Assembly (NCBI RefSeq): GCF_000196315.1
Contig: NC_014230.1
Location: forward strand, 930,001 to 994,000
DNA length: 64,000 nt
Direction of reading: 5' to 3'
Origin: Croceibacter atlanticus HTCC2559
GTDB lineage: Bacteria > Bacteroidota > Bacteroidia > Flavobacteriales > Flavobacteriaceae
The notes under the pieces were generated by a model, which was given only the letters and a program-made list of their open reading frames with translations, did not search any database and was not told where the DNA came from. A program made the position numbers and the translations under genes. Below are positions 54,745 through 62,768 of the stretch, in pieces. Position 1 is the first letter of the stretch, and each line of letters starts with the position of its first letter.

Positions 54745-55485
54745 TTAACTAAGTTGTTCACTCGTTTTTCCAAATCGGCGTTCTCTATTTTGATAATTGT
54801 GAATGGCATTTAATAGGTCCTTCTTTCTGAAATCTGGCCATAATACCTCGGTAAAAAATAATTCTGCATATGCAATTTGCCATAAAAGAAAATTGCTAAT
54901 ACGTTGTTCTCCGCTTGTGCGAATAAGAAGATCTACATCTGGTAAAAAATTTGTGTATAAATGCTCTTCTATTAATTTGGTGGTAATATCTTCTGGTGTA
55001 ATTTGATTAGAAGCAACTTGCTCTCCAATACCTTTAACCATTTGAAGTATTTCTTCTCTAGAACCATAACTTAATGCAAGTGTTAGGTTCATATGAGTAT
55101 TGTCTTTTGTTTTCTCTTTTACTTCTGCCAGTTCCTTTTGGGCTTTTTTAGGAAGACTTGAAATTGTACCTATTGTAGAAAGTTTGATTTTGTTATCCTG
55201 CAGTGTTTTAATCTCTTTTTTTAGAGAAGACACTAAAAGATTCATAAGCTTATCCACCTCAAATTTAGGACGATTCCAATTTTCTGTTGAAAATGCATAG
55301 AGTGTTAAATTCTTAACTCCTAATTCTGCACAACCCTCAACAGCTTCTCTAACTGCTTTTGTGCCCTTTTCATGACCAGCTACTCTTAACAAGCCTTGCT
55401 TCTTTGCCCATCTTCCATTACCATCCATAATTATGGCAATGTGTTTTGGTAAAGCGTCTTTATTTATAGTATAGTCTTTGCCCAT
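54745..55485 (-). CDS. uppS: isoprenyl transferase (undecaprenyl diphosphate synthase)
   Basis: 246 aa from the ATG at 55485; an in-frame TTG twelve codons upstream would overlap the previous gene. It condenses isopentenyl diphosphate onto farnesyl diphosphate to give the C55 carrier lipid for peptidoglycan and LPS. Visible: IAIIMDGNGRWA with catalytic Asp21, LTLYAFSTENWNRP near residue 78, LTLALSYGSREEI, and LLIRTSGEQRISNFLLWQ near the C-terminus. It lies 4 bp after the DUF6089 gene and overlaps or abuts bamA, so the order forms one envelope operon. Confidence 0.95.
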   Translation of the reverse strand: MGKDYTINKDALPKHIAIIMDGNGRWAKKQGLLRVAGHEKGTKAVREAVEGCAELGVKNLTLYAFSTENWNRPKFEVDKLMNLLVSSLKKEIKTLQDNKIKLSTIGTISSLPKKAQKELAEVKEKTKDNTHMNLTLALSYGSREEILQMVKGIGEQVASNQITPEDITTKLIEEHLYTNFLPDVDLLIRTSGEQRISNFLLWQIAYAELFFTEVLWPDFRKKDLLNAIHNYQNRERRFGKTSEQLS

Positions 55486-55489
55486 ATTA

Positions 55490-56179
55490 TTAGAAGTTGC
55501 AATAACAAGGTTTTCTACCAAAAGAGTAGGTTAGTGTAATGCCTGTAAAGACATACCAATCATTAGTGTTTATATTTCCAAATGGTTGTGCGCCGCCATC
55601 AGAACCTAGTTCTTCAGGATTGCTGCCATCTAAATTGTCTGTAAATGTATAGCGTGCGCCTACTTCAAAACCAGCAATTAAATGCCTGCCAATGGTTGCT
55701 TTAAAGCCCACAACTGCAGGTATTGCTATATTTATATTGTCGCCACCACGCTTTAGCTCTATACCATCTCTAAAAATTTGATTAGCATAAAAGCCAGTTA
55801 ATCCTGTGTATAGGTAAGGTACGGCTTGTCTTTTGCCGTTATGCAGATTCCATTCCCAAAATGTATACTCTATACCCAAAGAAGCTTCTGTAATATTGTT
55901 AGTAAACTCATAACCTCTTTGTTGCCTTCTTGGCTCGTCTGAGTTAGCATCATCTGCATTAATTTCTGCGTGCAATAATGAAAACCTAAAAGAGTGCCTG
56001 TCACTGCGATTCCATTTGAACAACAAGCCGCCAGCCAACGAGTTAGGGTTTATGAAGCTAGAGTTGCCGACGTCTCCAATATAATTGGCGCCACCAACAA
56101 AGCCACCTATCTCATAGGTTTGTGAATACGTGTAAGTTGTACAAAAAATCATGATGATAAATGCGGTTAAATGCCTCAT
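55490..56179 (-). CDS. DUF6089-family outer-membrane beta-barrel protein
   Basis: 229 aa with a signal peptide (ending TYTYSQ). The mature part is an eight-strand-like barrel (YEIGGFVGGANYIGDVG, SFRFSLLHAEINADD, ASLGIEYTFWEWN, AGFEVGARYTFTDN, WYVFTGITLTYSFG). Position between nadK and uppS agrees with the DUF6089 proteins commonly found there in flavobacteria. Function unknown; the location suggests envelope structure or assembly. Confidence 0.8.
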   Translation of the reverse strand: MRHLTAFIIMIFCTTYTYSQTYEIGGFVGGANYIGDVGNSSFINPNSLAGGLLFKWNRSDRHSFRFSLLHAEINADDANSDEPRRQQRGYEFTNNITEASLGIEYTFWEWNLHNGKRQAVPYLYTGLTGFYANQIFRDGIELKRGGDNINIAIPAVVGFKATIGRHLIAGFEVGARYTFTDNLDGSNPEELGSDGGAQPFGNINTNDWYVFTGITLTYSFGRKPCYCNF

Positions 56180-56281
56180 AGATTTTCAAAAGTTTGCAAA
56201 TATAACAATAAAGTTCTCGTGCGTTGAATTTTCGACGATTTTGTCGTATTCTTAAAACACATCTATTAGATATTTATTGCT

Positions 56282-57166
56282 TTAATTGCGCTTGTCCTGA
56301 CCCCAAAGTAACTTTTTCCTTAAAGTCTTAGGAAAGCTTGAGCCGTTTAGTTCTACTAAATGAATTTGAAACGGCGCCTTTTGTACTGTAAGGACGCTGT
56401 TTTTTTGAAGTGTTGCAATTCTTGAGTCCATACTTACTAAAAAAGTATCTTCTCGGGTAGAAACTTTTAATTTAATCTTGGTGTCATCCTTTATGATTAA
56501 AGGTCTGGCGTTAAGGTTATGTGGAGCAATTGGAGTTAATACAAAATTTTGAGTGTCTGGCATTATAACTGGACCACCACAACTTAAAGAATATCCTGTA
56601 GATCCAGTTGGAGTAGATACAATTAAACCATCTGCCCAATAAGCATTAAGATAATTGTCATTCAACCAGGTTTCCACAGTAATCATAGAAGTAGTGTTTC
56701 TCCTACTTACAGCAATTTCGTTTAATGCAAAGTTAAAATCGTTTATAGTAGCAGGCTCTTGTTCTGAGTTGATTTGTAAAACACTTCGTTTAGAAATAGA
56801 GTAATCTCCAGATAAAATATGACTAATACTTTCTTTTATCTCTTCTTTTTGTATTGTAGCTAGAAAACCTAAGCGGCCAGTATTAATTCCTACAATGGGA
56901 ATGTTGTGGTGTCTTACATAGTAAATGGTTTTTAAGATTGTACCATCGCCACCTATGCTAAAAAAAAGATCATAACTGTCATCCAACTCTTCAAAAGTAG
57001 AAAAGTGATTGTACTCTTTCTTTATAGTCTCGTGATGATTAATTATATCTAGGAAGTTTTCCTCTATAATTACATCAATTTGAGCTCTATCTAACTCATC
57101 TAGTAATTCTTGTATGTACTTACCAGCGTCTTGATGGTAAAATTGACCATATATACCTACTTTCAT
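56282..57166 (-). CDS. nadK: NAD kinase
   Basis: 294 aa. Phosphorylates NAD to NADP with ATP or polyphosphate. The signature GGDGT is at residues 72-76 (FFSIGGDGTILKT), followed by GINTGRLGFLATI, the NE motif (FALNEIAVSRRN) and the glycine-rich WADGLIVSTPTGSTGYSLSCGGP loop, split here between about 180 and 205. Located 3 bp downstream of a CBS-domain gene and about 100 bp before the DUF6089 gene. Confidence 0.96.
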   Translation of the reverse strand: MKVGIYGQFYHQDAGKYIQELLDELDRAQIDVIIEENFLDIINHHETIKKEYNHFSTFEELDDSYDLFFSIGGDGTILKTIYYVRHHNIPIVGINTGRLGFLATIQKEEIKESISHILSGDYSISKRSVLQINSEQEPATINDFNFALNEIAVSRRNTTSMITVETWLNDNYLNAYWADGLIVSTPTGSTGYSLSCGGPVIMPDTQNFVLTPIAPHNLNARPLIIKDDTKIKLKVSTREDTFLVSMDSRIATLQKNSVLTVQKAPFQIHLVELNGSSFPKTLRKKLLWGQDKRN

Positions 57167-57169
57167 AAC

Positions 57170-57826
57170 TTATATATTTAGGTATTTGTCAAGATATTTT
57201 GAACGGTCTTTTAAATTCTTGTAAAAGGTATCTTCTTGATGGGAAGAAACTATACTATAACCATATCTTCTAAAAGATTGTAAGACTTCATTTATGGCAG
57301 ATTGCCCAATCTTTATTGTAAGCTGAACCATATCTTTCTCCATTTTTGAAATAAACGCACCAAGCACATTTGCCTCGTTAGATTCAACTATCTGTGAAAT
57401 TTCACTAAATGAGTAATCGTTTATACCTTTTTCTACAACTAAAATACCACCAGCTTCATTTAAGAAAGGTGTTTCATTAAATAAGCTTAGAATATCATTT
57501 AACTCAACGTAGCCAAGATATTTTTGATTTTCATCCAATACAGGCATTAAATTGGTATGGTTTTGAGCAAAGTTCTCTAACACATCTAGCCAGTTATCTG
57601 TAATTCTGCAGAAAAAAGTTTCAAATGCATACTGGCAATCTTGCAATGTCTTTCCAGATTCAAAACAACGTACATCATTTTCAGAAATACAGCCAATATA
57701 AACACCATTTCTAGCAACAGGAATATGTGTATAAGTAAGTTGGTCAAAAACATCTTTAACTAAGGCTATGTCCTGATTAATATCTTGTATGTCTATATCA
57801 TTAATGATATAATCTTCAAAAAGCAT
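57170..57826 (-). CDS. CBS-domain protein
   Basis: 218 aa from the ATG at 57826 (MLFEDYIINDIDIQDINQ); the upstream in-frame TTG is less likely. Two CBS motifs fill residues about 5-120 (LVKDVFDQLTYTHIPVARNGVYIGCISENDV and NLMPVLDENQKYLGYVELNDIL). After them a ferredoxin-like or ACT-like region is possible (ILVVEKGINDYSFSEISQIVESNEANVLGAFIS). CBS pairs bind adenosine nucleotides. It forms a two-gene unit with nadK (3-bp gap), so it may sense an adenylate state; this is inference. Confidence 0.82.
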   Translation of the reverse strand: MLFEDYIINDIDIQDINQDIALVKDVFDQLTYTHIPVARNGVYIGCISENDVRCFESGKTLQDCQYAFETFFCRITDNWLDVLENFAQNHTNLMPVLDENQKYLGYVELNDILSLFNETPFLNEAGGILVVEKGINDYSFSEISQIVESNEANVLGAFISKMEKDMVQLTIKIGQSAINEVLQSFRRYGYSIVSSHQEDTFYKNLKDRSKYLDKYLNI

Positions 57827-57884
57827 ATGCAAATTTTACTTGCAAATTAATCAATTTTAAAGACACCACCATGGTGCAACTTTG

Positions 57885-57892
57885 TATTTTTG
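57885..57892 (+). promoter_or_regulatory. promoter -7 element for pdxJ
   Basis: TATTTTTG matches TAnnTTTG and lies 17 bp before the pdxJ ATG. No convincing TTG box is found 19-20 bp upstream, so support is partial. Confidence 0.5.
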
Positions 57893-57909
57893 TAATTCAA
57901 TAATAAGTT

Positions 57910-58623
57910 ATGACAAAATTAAGTGTAAATATTAATAAGATAGCTACTCTTAGAAACTCGAGAGGTGGCAATTATCCAAATGTAGTTCAAGTAGCTAAAG
58001 ATGTGGAGCGTTTTGGTGGTCAAGGTATTACTGTGCATCCTAGGCCAGATGAGCGCCATATACGTTATCAAGATGTTAGAGATTTGGCACCTATTGTGAC
58101 TACTGAGTTTAATATAGAGGGAAATCCAAATCCTAAGTTTATAGATTTGGTGTTGCAAAACAAACCGACACAAGTTACTTTAGTGCCCGATGCTGTTGAT
58201 GCTATTACATCTAATGCTGGTTGGGATACTGTAAAGCATAAAGACTTTTTAACTGAAATTATTTCAGAGTTTAAAAACAACGGTATCCGTACATCTGTAT
58301 TTGTAGATCCTGTTGCGGCAATGATTGAAGGTGCTTCAAAAATTGGAGCAGATCGCATTGAGCTTTATACAGAAGCTTTTGCAGATAAATTTACTATTAG
58401 CCCAGAAGAAGCTGTAAGACCATATACAGAAAGTGCAATGTTGGCACATTCTTTAAATTTGGGCATAAATGCAGGGCATGATCTGTCTCTTAAAAACATT
58501 GCTTATTTTAAAGAAAAGGTGCCATATTTATTAGAGGTGTCAATAGGGCATGCATTAATAGGAGAAAGTCTTTACTTGGGTCTTGAAACTGTTATTTCTA
58601 ATTATTTAAAAGCATTAAAATAA
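57910..58623 (+). CDS. pdxJ: pyridoxine 5'-phosphate synthase
   Basis: 237 aa TIM-barrel enzyme that condenses 1-deoxy-D-xylulose 5-phosphate with 3-amino-2-oxopropyl phosphate to form pyridoxine 5'-phosphate. Family segments: [17 protein letters not shown] at the start, [17 protein letters not shown] (residues about 37-53), QVTLVPDA, and the phosphate-binding [12 protein letters not shown] near 185 and [11 protein letters not shown] near 215. The DXP it needs is made by Dxs, encoded at 17401-19176. It lies directly before an esterase gene (1-bp gap). Confidence 0.95.
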   Translation: MTKLSVNINKIATLRNSRGGNYPNVVQVAKDVERFGGQGITVHPRPDERHIRYQDVRDLAPIVTTEFNIEGNPNPKFIDLVLQNKPTQVTLVPDAVDAITSNAGWDTVKHKDFLTEIISEFKNNGIRTSVFVDPVAAMIEGASKIGADRIELYTEAFADKFTISPEEAVRPYTESAMLAHSLNLGINAGHDLSLKNIAYFKEKVPYLLEVSIGHALIGESLYLGLETVISNYLKALK

Positions 58624-58624
58624 T

Positions 58625-59386
58625 ATGAAGTTGCATTCTAATATAATAGGAGAAGGAAAGCCATTGTTAATATTACATGGTTTTCTGGGAATGGGAGATA
58701 ATTGGAAAACACTTGCAAAGCAATTTTCTGAAGATGGTTATCAGGTTCATCTAATAGATCAGAGAAATCACGGTAGGAGTCCACACTCTGATGACTTTTC
58801 TTACGAGTTGTTAGCTGAAGATTTAAAAGACTATTGTAAACTTCATAATCTTGAGTCCTGTATTTTACTCGGTCATTCTATGGGAGGAAAAACAGCAATG
58901 CTGGCAGCTACTAATGCACCAGAGTTGTTTGAAAAACTAATTATTGTAGATATTGCACCCAAATCTTATCCGCAGCACCATCAATCTATTCTTAAAGGAT
59001 TGTCGTCATTAGATTTTAACACCATTAAAAGTCGAGGTGGTGCAGACAAAAAACTTTCAGAATATGTATCAGAACTAGGTGTAAGGCAATTTTTGTTAAA
59101 AAACTTATACTGGATTAAAAAGGGGCAGTTGGCCTTAAGGATGAATTTAAAATCTTTAATTGAAAATATTGAAGAAGTAGGAAAGCCTCTACCTAATGGC
59201 AAAACATATAGTAAACCAACATTATTTATTAAGGGAGAACGTTCAGATTATATTACAACTGAAGACGAATCTTTAATTTTGAATCATTTTCCAGAGGCTA
59301 AAATTGAAATAATTAACAACTCAGGACATTGGGTTCACGCTGAGAATCCTGACGCTTTTTACGCTAAAATTATGAAATTCATATAA
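58625..59386 (+). CDS. alpha/beta-hydrolase (YbfF-like esterase)
   Basis: 253 aa. The alpha/beta-hydrolase fold is clear: LILHGFLGMGDNW (oxyanion region), LIDQRNHGRSPHSD, nucleophile Ser85 in LLGHSMGGK, Asp208 in FIKGERSDYI and His235 in NNSGHWVHAENP. Size and motifs fit the YbfF-type short-chain esterases. It begins one base after pdxJ and is presumably translated from the same message. No substrate can be assigned. Confidence 0.86.
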   Translation: MKLHSNIIGEGKPLLILHGFLGMGDNWKTLAKQFSEDGYQVHLIDQRNHGRSPHSDDFSYELLAEDLKDYCKLHNLESCILLGHSMGGKTAMLAATNAPELFEKLIIVDIAPKSYPQHHQSILKGLSSLDFNTIKSRGGADKKLSEYVSELGVRQFLLKNLYWIKKGQLALRMNLKSLIENIEEVGKPLPNGKTYSKPTLFIKGERSDYITTEDESLILNHFPEAKIEIINNSGHWVHAENPDAFYAKIMKFI

Positions 59387-59431
59387 ATGCACTGTCTATA
59401 TTATGTATGCATAATAATTTTGCCTAATCTG

Positions 59432-59461
59432 TTGTAGAGTTCATATTTTATTTTAAATTTA
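59432..59461 (+). promoter_or_regulatory. promoter of the FadL-like gene
   Basis: TTG at 59432-59434, 19 bp, then TAAATTTA at 59454-59461, close to the TTG-N19/20-TAnnTTTG pattern (last base differs). The ATG at 59494 follows 32 bp later. The surrounding GTTGTAGAGT resembles the tRNA-Phe and trigger-factor promoters. Confidence 0.6.
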
Positions 59462-59493
59462 CGACGTTAACAAAACCTTAAAAAACATATAAT

Positions 59494-60741
59494 ATGAAAA
59501 AATTATTAACGCTTGCTGTATTTACCTTGGCAATGGCATCTGTATATGCAGGTGGTTATCGAGTAAGCTTACAGGGACAACGTGCCTTGGCTATGGGACA
59601 CACAGGTGTCGCTGTTGTAAACTCAGCAGAATTGGCATTTTTTAATCCTGCAGGTTTAGTTTATTTAGAAAATAAGCTAAACGTATCTGTCGGTGGTTTT
59701 GGTGTCTTTTCAGATGTAACTTATCAAAACACAGAATTTGGAACGTCTTCTCAAACAGACAGTCCAGTAGGAACACCTCTTTATCTTTATGCTTCTTATA
59801 AAGTGACAGATTGGTTTACAGCCGGTTTAGCTGTTTATACACCTTATGGTAGTACTGTAGAGTGGCCAACAGATTGGTCTGGATCTCATCTGGTAAACAG
59901 AATAGACCTTCAGGCTATTTACATTCAGCCTTTAGCATCATTTAAGATTAATGATATCTTGAGTATTGGTGGTGGTCCAATTTATGTAACTGGTGCAGTT
60001 GAGTTTAATAGAAACATTAACAGAACTCTTACAGACGAACAAGGTGTAAGATCTAATGTTACGATAGAAGATTCTGGAGTTTCAGAATGGGGATATAGTG
60101 TAAGTGCTATGTTTACTCCAACAGAAAAATTAAGAGTAGGTTTTAACTATAGAAGTGAGATAATTCTTGATTCTACAGAAGGAACAGCAACGTTCTCAAA
60201 CTTCCCTAACTCTCCAGCAGTACCAGCAAATGGTGACCAAGGCTTTTCTGCAAGTCTTCCTTTGCCAGCAGAATTAACTGTAGGTGTATCTTATGAATTC
60301 TGTGATAAATTTACTTTTGCTTTTGATTATAACAGAGCTTTCTGGGATGTATACAATAATTTAGATATTCAATTTGAAGATGGTAACGAATCTTTAAACC
60401 CAAGAAACTACGAAAACGCAAATATTTGGAGATTTGGTCTTCAGTATGATGCTACTGAGAAAATCACTTTAAGAGGTGGTTACTATTTTGATGAGTCTCC
60501 TGTTCAAGAAGGCTATTTTGCTCCAGAGACGCCAAGAAACGACTCTCACGGATTTACTGGTGGTTTATCTTTCCAGGTAACGCCTAGCTTAGCAATAGAT
60601 GCTTCTTTCTTATATGTACGATTTGAAGAGGTAGATGCTTCTTACGATTTTTATCAAGAAAATGGACAGAATGTGCCATTTGAAGGAACATATAAATCTA
60701 GCGCGTTCTCACCAGGTTTAGGTGTAACATACAAACTATAA
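59494..60741 (+). CDS. OmpP1/FadL-family outer-membrane transporter
   Basis: 415 aa with a short signal peptide (MKKLLTLAVFTLAMASVYAG). The mature N-terminus, GYRVSLQGQRALAMGHTGVAVVNSAELAFFNPAGLVYL, is the strongly conserved N-terminal hatch of FadL-type channels, and the remainder is a 14-strand-like barrel ending GLGVTYKL. These proteins bring long-chain fatty acids or other hydrophobic compounds through the outer membrane. The following gene for an SGNH lipoprotein begins 24 bp later and is probably co-transcribed. Confidence 0.92.
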   Translation: MKKLLTLAVFTLAMASVYAGGYRVSLQGQRALAMGHTGVAVVNSAELAFFNPAGLVYLENKLNVSVGGFGVFSDVTYQNTEFGTSSQTDSPVGTPLYLYASYKVTDWFTAGLAVYTPYGSTVEWPTDWSGSHLVNRIDLQAIYIQPLASFKINDILSIGGGPIYVTGAVEFNRNINRTLTDEQGVRSNVTIEDSGVSEWGYSVSAMFTPTEKLRVGFNYRSEIILDSTEGTATFSNFPNSPAVPANGDQGFSASLPLPAELTVGVSYEFCDKFTFAFDYNRAFWDVYNNLDIQFEDGNESLNPRNYENANIWRFGLQYDATEKITLRGGYYFDESPVQEGYFAPETPRNDSHGFTGGLSFQVTPSLAIDASFLYVRFEEVDASYDFYQENGQNVPFEGTYKSSAFSPGLGVTYKL

Positions 60742-60764
60742 TAACACATTATATAAATTAGCAT

Positions 60765-62273
60765 ATGAAAAACTATATAAAATACTTTGCAATTCTTGCC
60801 TTAGGCTTTGTAGCTTGTGAGCCAGAATTAGACAATCCTATTGAAGATGGAGGCGTGTATGACTCTGGTGATGCAGACTTCTCTAACTTTGTTGCAGTTG
60901 GTAACTCTTTAACTGCAGGTTTTGCAGATAATGCATTATACCTTCAAGCACAACAAAGTTCTTATCCAAACATTCTTGCAAATCAATTTTCACTTTTAGG
61001 TGGCGGCGAGTTTACGCAACCATTAGTAAATGATAATGCTGGAGGTTTACTATTAAGCGGTACTCAAATTACAGACAATCGTTTTGTGTTAGCTTTTGAT
61101 GCTGCTGGTAATCCTGGTCCTGCTGTTTATACAGGACAAACTCCTACAACAGATATCTCAAACGTCCTAAGTGGACCATTTAATAATATGGGTGTACCAG
61201 GTGCTAAGAGTTTTCATTTAGGATTAGAAGGATATGGTAATGTAGCAAACTTTCCTGCTGCTGCTAACCCTTACTTTATAAGAATGGCATCTTCTCCAAA
61301 CGCTACTGTTATAGGAGATGCTGTCTCTCAAAACCCAACATTCTTTGCGCTTTGGATAGGTAATAATGATGTATTAAGCTATGCTACAACTGGTGGTATA
61401 GGTGTTGATCAAACAGGAAATTTTGATCCTACAACTTATGGATCTAATGATATTACAGACCCAAATGTATTTGCACAGGTTTATAGCGGTTATGTATCAG
61501 CTTTAGCTTCTAATGGAGCAAAAGGAGTTTTAGTTAATATTCCAGATGTAACTTCTATTCCATATTTTACAACTGTACCTACAAACCCAATACCTTTAGA
61601 TGCGCCTACGGCTGCATTTGCTAACAACGCTTACACAGATTATAATAACGCAATTGCACTTTATGCATCATTTGGAGTAATATCGCAAGAAGAAGCAGCG
61701 CGACGCAATATTAGTTTTCAGGCAGGTCAAAATGGAGCTGTAATCTTAGACGAAACATTAACGCCATTGGTAAACCCAACAGATGGATCTCAAATTCCAC
61801 CATTACGTCAATCTGCGTCAGGTGATTTAATTACATTACCAGCAGCATCTGTATTAGGAACATTAGCTAACCCAGATGATCAAACATCTGTAATTGGTGT
61901 AGCAGTTCCTTTACAAGATCAATTTGTTTTAATTCCAGAAGAGCAAACTTCAATTTCAAATGCATCTGCAGCTTACAATGCAACGATTCAAGGTTTAGCA
62001 GAAGCTAACGGCTTGGCTTATGTTGATGCTAGAGCAGAATTAAATGCAGTAGCAAATGGAGGCATTAGTTTTGATGGCGGTACAATTACATCTGTATTTG
62101 CAACAGGAGGTGCATTTTCTTTAGATGGTGTACACCCAACGCCAAGAGGATATGCATTTACAGCTAACGCTATTATAGATGCGATTAACTCTACTTATAA
62201 TGCTACTGTGCCAAAAGTTAATATTGGTTCTTATAGCACTGTTAACTTAAGTAATAGTGTTGGTGGAAACTAA
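60765..62273 (+). CDS. SGNH/GDSL-family lipoprotein hydrolase
   Basis: 502 aa lipoprotein: signal ends GFVAC with Cys18. Blocks of the SGNH family: NFVAVGNSLTAGFAD (block I, Ser48; GNSL where GDSL is usual), a Gly region (NNMGVPGAKSF), FALWIGNNDVLSY (block III, G-x-N-D) and the C-terminal DGVHPTPRGY (block V, Asp454, His457). It probably hydrolyses an ester at the cell surface or periplasm. Its place after a FadL-like transporter suggests a lipase supplying fatty acids to that channel; this is inference from gene order. Confidence 0.88.
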   Translation: MKNYIKYFAILALGFVACEPELDNPIEDGGVYDSGDADFSNFVAVGNSLTAGFADNALYLQAQQSSYPNILANQFSLLGGGEFTQPLVNDNAGGLLLSGTQITDNRFVLAFDAAGNPGPAVYTGQTPTTDISNVLSGPFNNMGVPGAKSFHLGLEGYGNVANFPAAANPYFIRMASSPNATVIGDAVSQNPTFFALWIGNNDVLSYATTGGIGVDQTGNFDPTTYGSNDITDPNVFAQVYSGYVSALASNGAKGVLVNIPDVTSIPYFTTVPTNPIPLDAPTAAFANNAYTDYNNAIALYASFGVISQEEAARRNISFQAGQNGAVILDETLTPLVNPTDGSQIPPLRQSASGDLITLPAASVLGTLANPDDQTSVIGVAVPLQDQFVLIPEEQTSISNASAAYNATIQGLAEANGLAYVDARAELNAVANGGISFDGGTITSVFATGGAFSLDGVHPTPRGYAFTANAIIDAINSTYNATVPKVNIGSYSTVNLSNSVGGN

Positions 62274-62297
62274 TTAGATAAAATTTATTAAATTTAT

Positions 62298-62330
62298 AAA
62301 AGCGCTTCAAATTAATGAAGCGCTTTTTTT
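62298..62330 (+). terminator. intrinsic terminator after the SGNH lipoprotein gene
   Basis: AAAAGCGCTTCA (62298-62309) pairs with TGAAGCGCTTTT (62316-62327) and continues into a T-run. The stem sequence is almost the same as that of the terminator at 50701-50732. Confidence 0.93.
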
Positions 62331-62339
62331 AATGATACT

Positions 62340-62687
62340 ATGAAATTTATATTAAGACTTTTACTAACTGCATTAGCAGTTGTTTTATTAGCAAAACTCC
62401 TTCCAGGTATAACAGTTACGGGATACTTAAGTGCAATTATCGTTGCAGTGGTGTTGGCATTACTTAAATTAATTGTAAGACCTGTTTTAGTTATACTAAC
62501 ACTACCAATTACTGTGTTAACATTAGGGCTTTTCCTATTGATTATAAATGCAGTAATTATTTTACTTGCAGATGCTTTTATTGATGGTTTTGCGGTAAGT
62601 GGTTTTTGGATAGCATTAGTGTTTAGTATCTTATTATCTATTATTCAATCTATATTGTTCTCTGTATTAGATACAGACAACGACTAA
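62340..62687 (+). CDS. small four-helix membrane protein (phage-holin family IV / YvlD-like)
   Basis: 115 aa, nearly all hydrophobic, with four predicted helices (about 4-20, 30-50, 53-78 and 89-108). The pattern LLPGITVTGYLSAIIVAVVLALLKLIVRPVLVILTLPITVLTLG is typical of the YvlD / superfamily IV holin-like proteins that are ordinary chromosomal genes in many bacteria, so the name does not imply a prophage. Function unknown. It starts 10 bp after the terminator. Confidence 0.82.
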   Translation: MKFILRLLLTALAVVLLAKLLPGITVTGYLSAIIVAVVLALLKLIVRPVLVILTLPITVLTLGLFLLIINAVIILLADAFIDGFAVSGFWIALVFSILLSIIQSILFSVLDTDND

Positions 62688-62709
62688 TTAAGGCACAGCA
62701 TTTTAGGAG

Positions 62710-62740
62710 TTGTAGGGTCTCAAGAAAAGCCGTATTTTTG
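62710..62740 (+). promoter_or_regulatory. trigger-factor promoter
   Basis: TTG at 62710-62712, a 20-bp spacer and TATTTTTG at 62733-62740. TTGTAGGGT and the start-site region TTTGCACTCC match the tRNA-Phe promoter with identical spacing. The ATG at 62769 follows about 22 bp after the expected start site. Confidence 0.8.
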
Positions 62741-62768
62741 CACTCCAATTTTTAAGAGGTTTTACAGA

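Noticed and set aside
62340-62687. Holin of a prophage
   Set aside because: The family name contains holin, but the gene sits among housekeeping genes and such proteins are common chromosomal membrane proteins.
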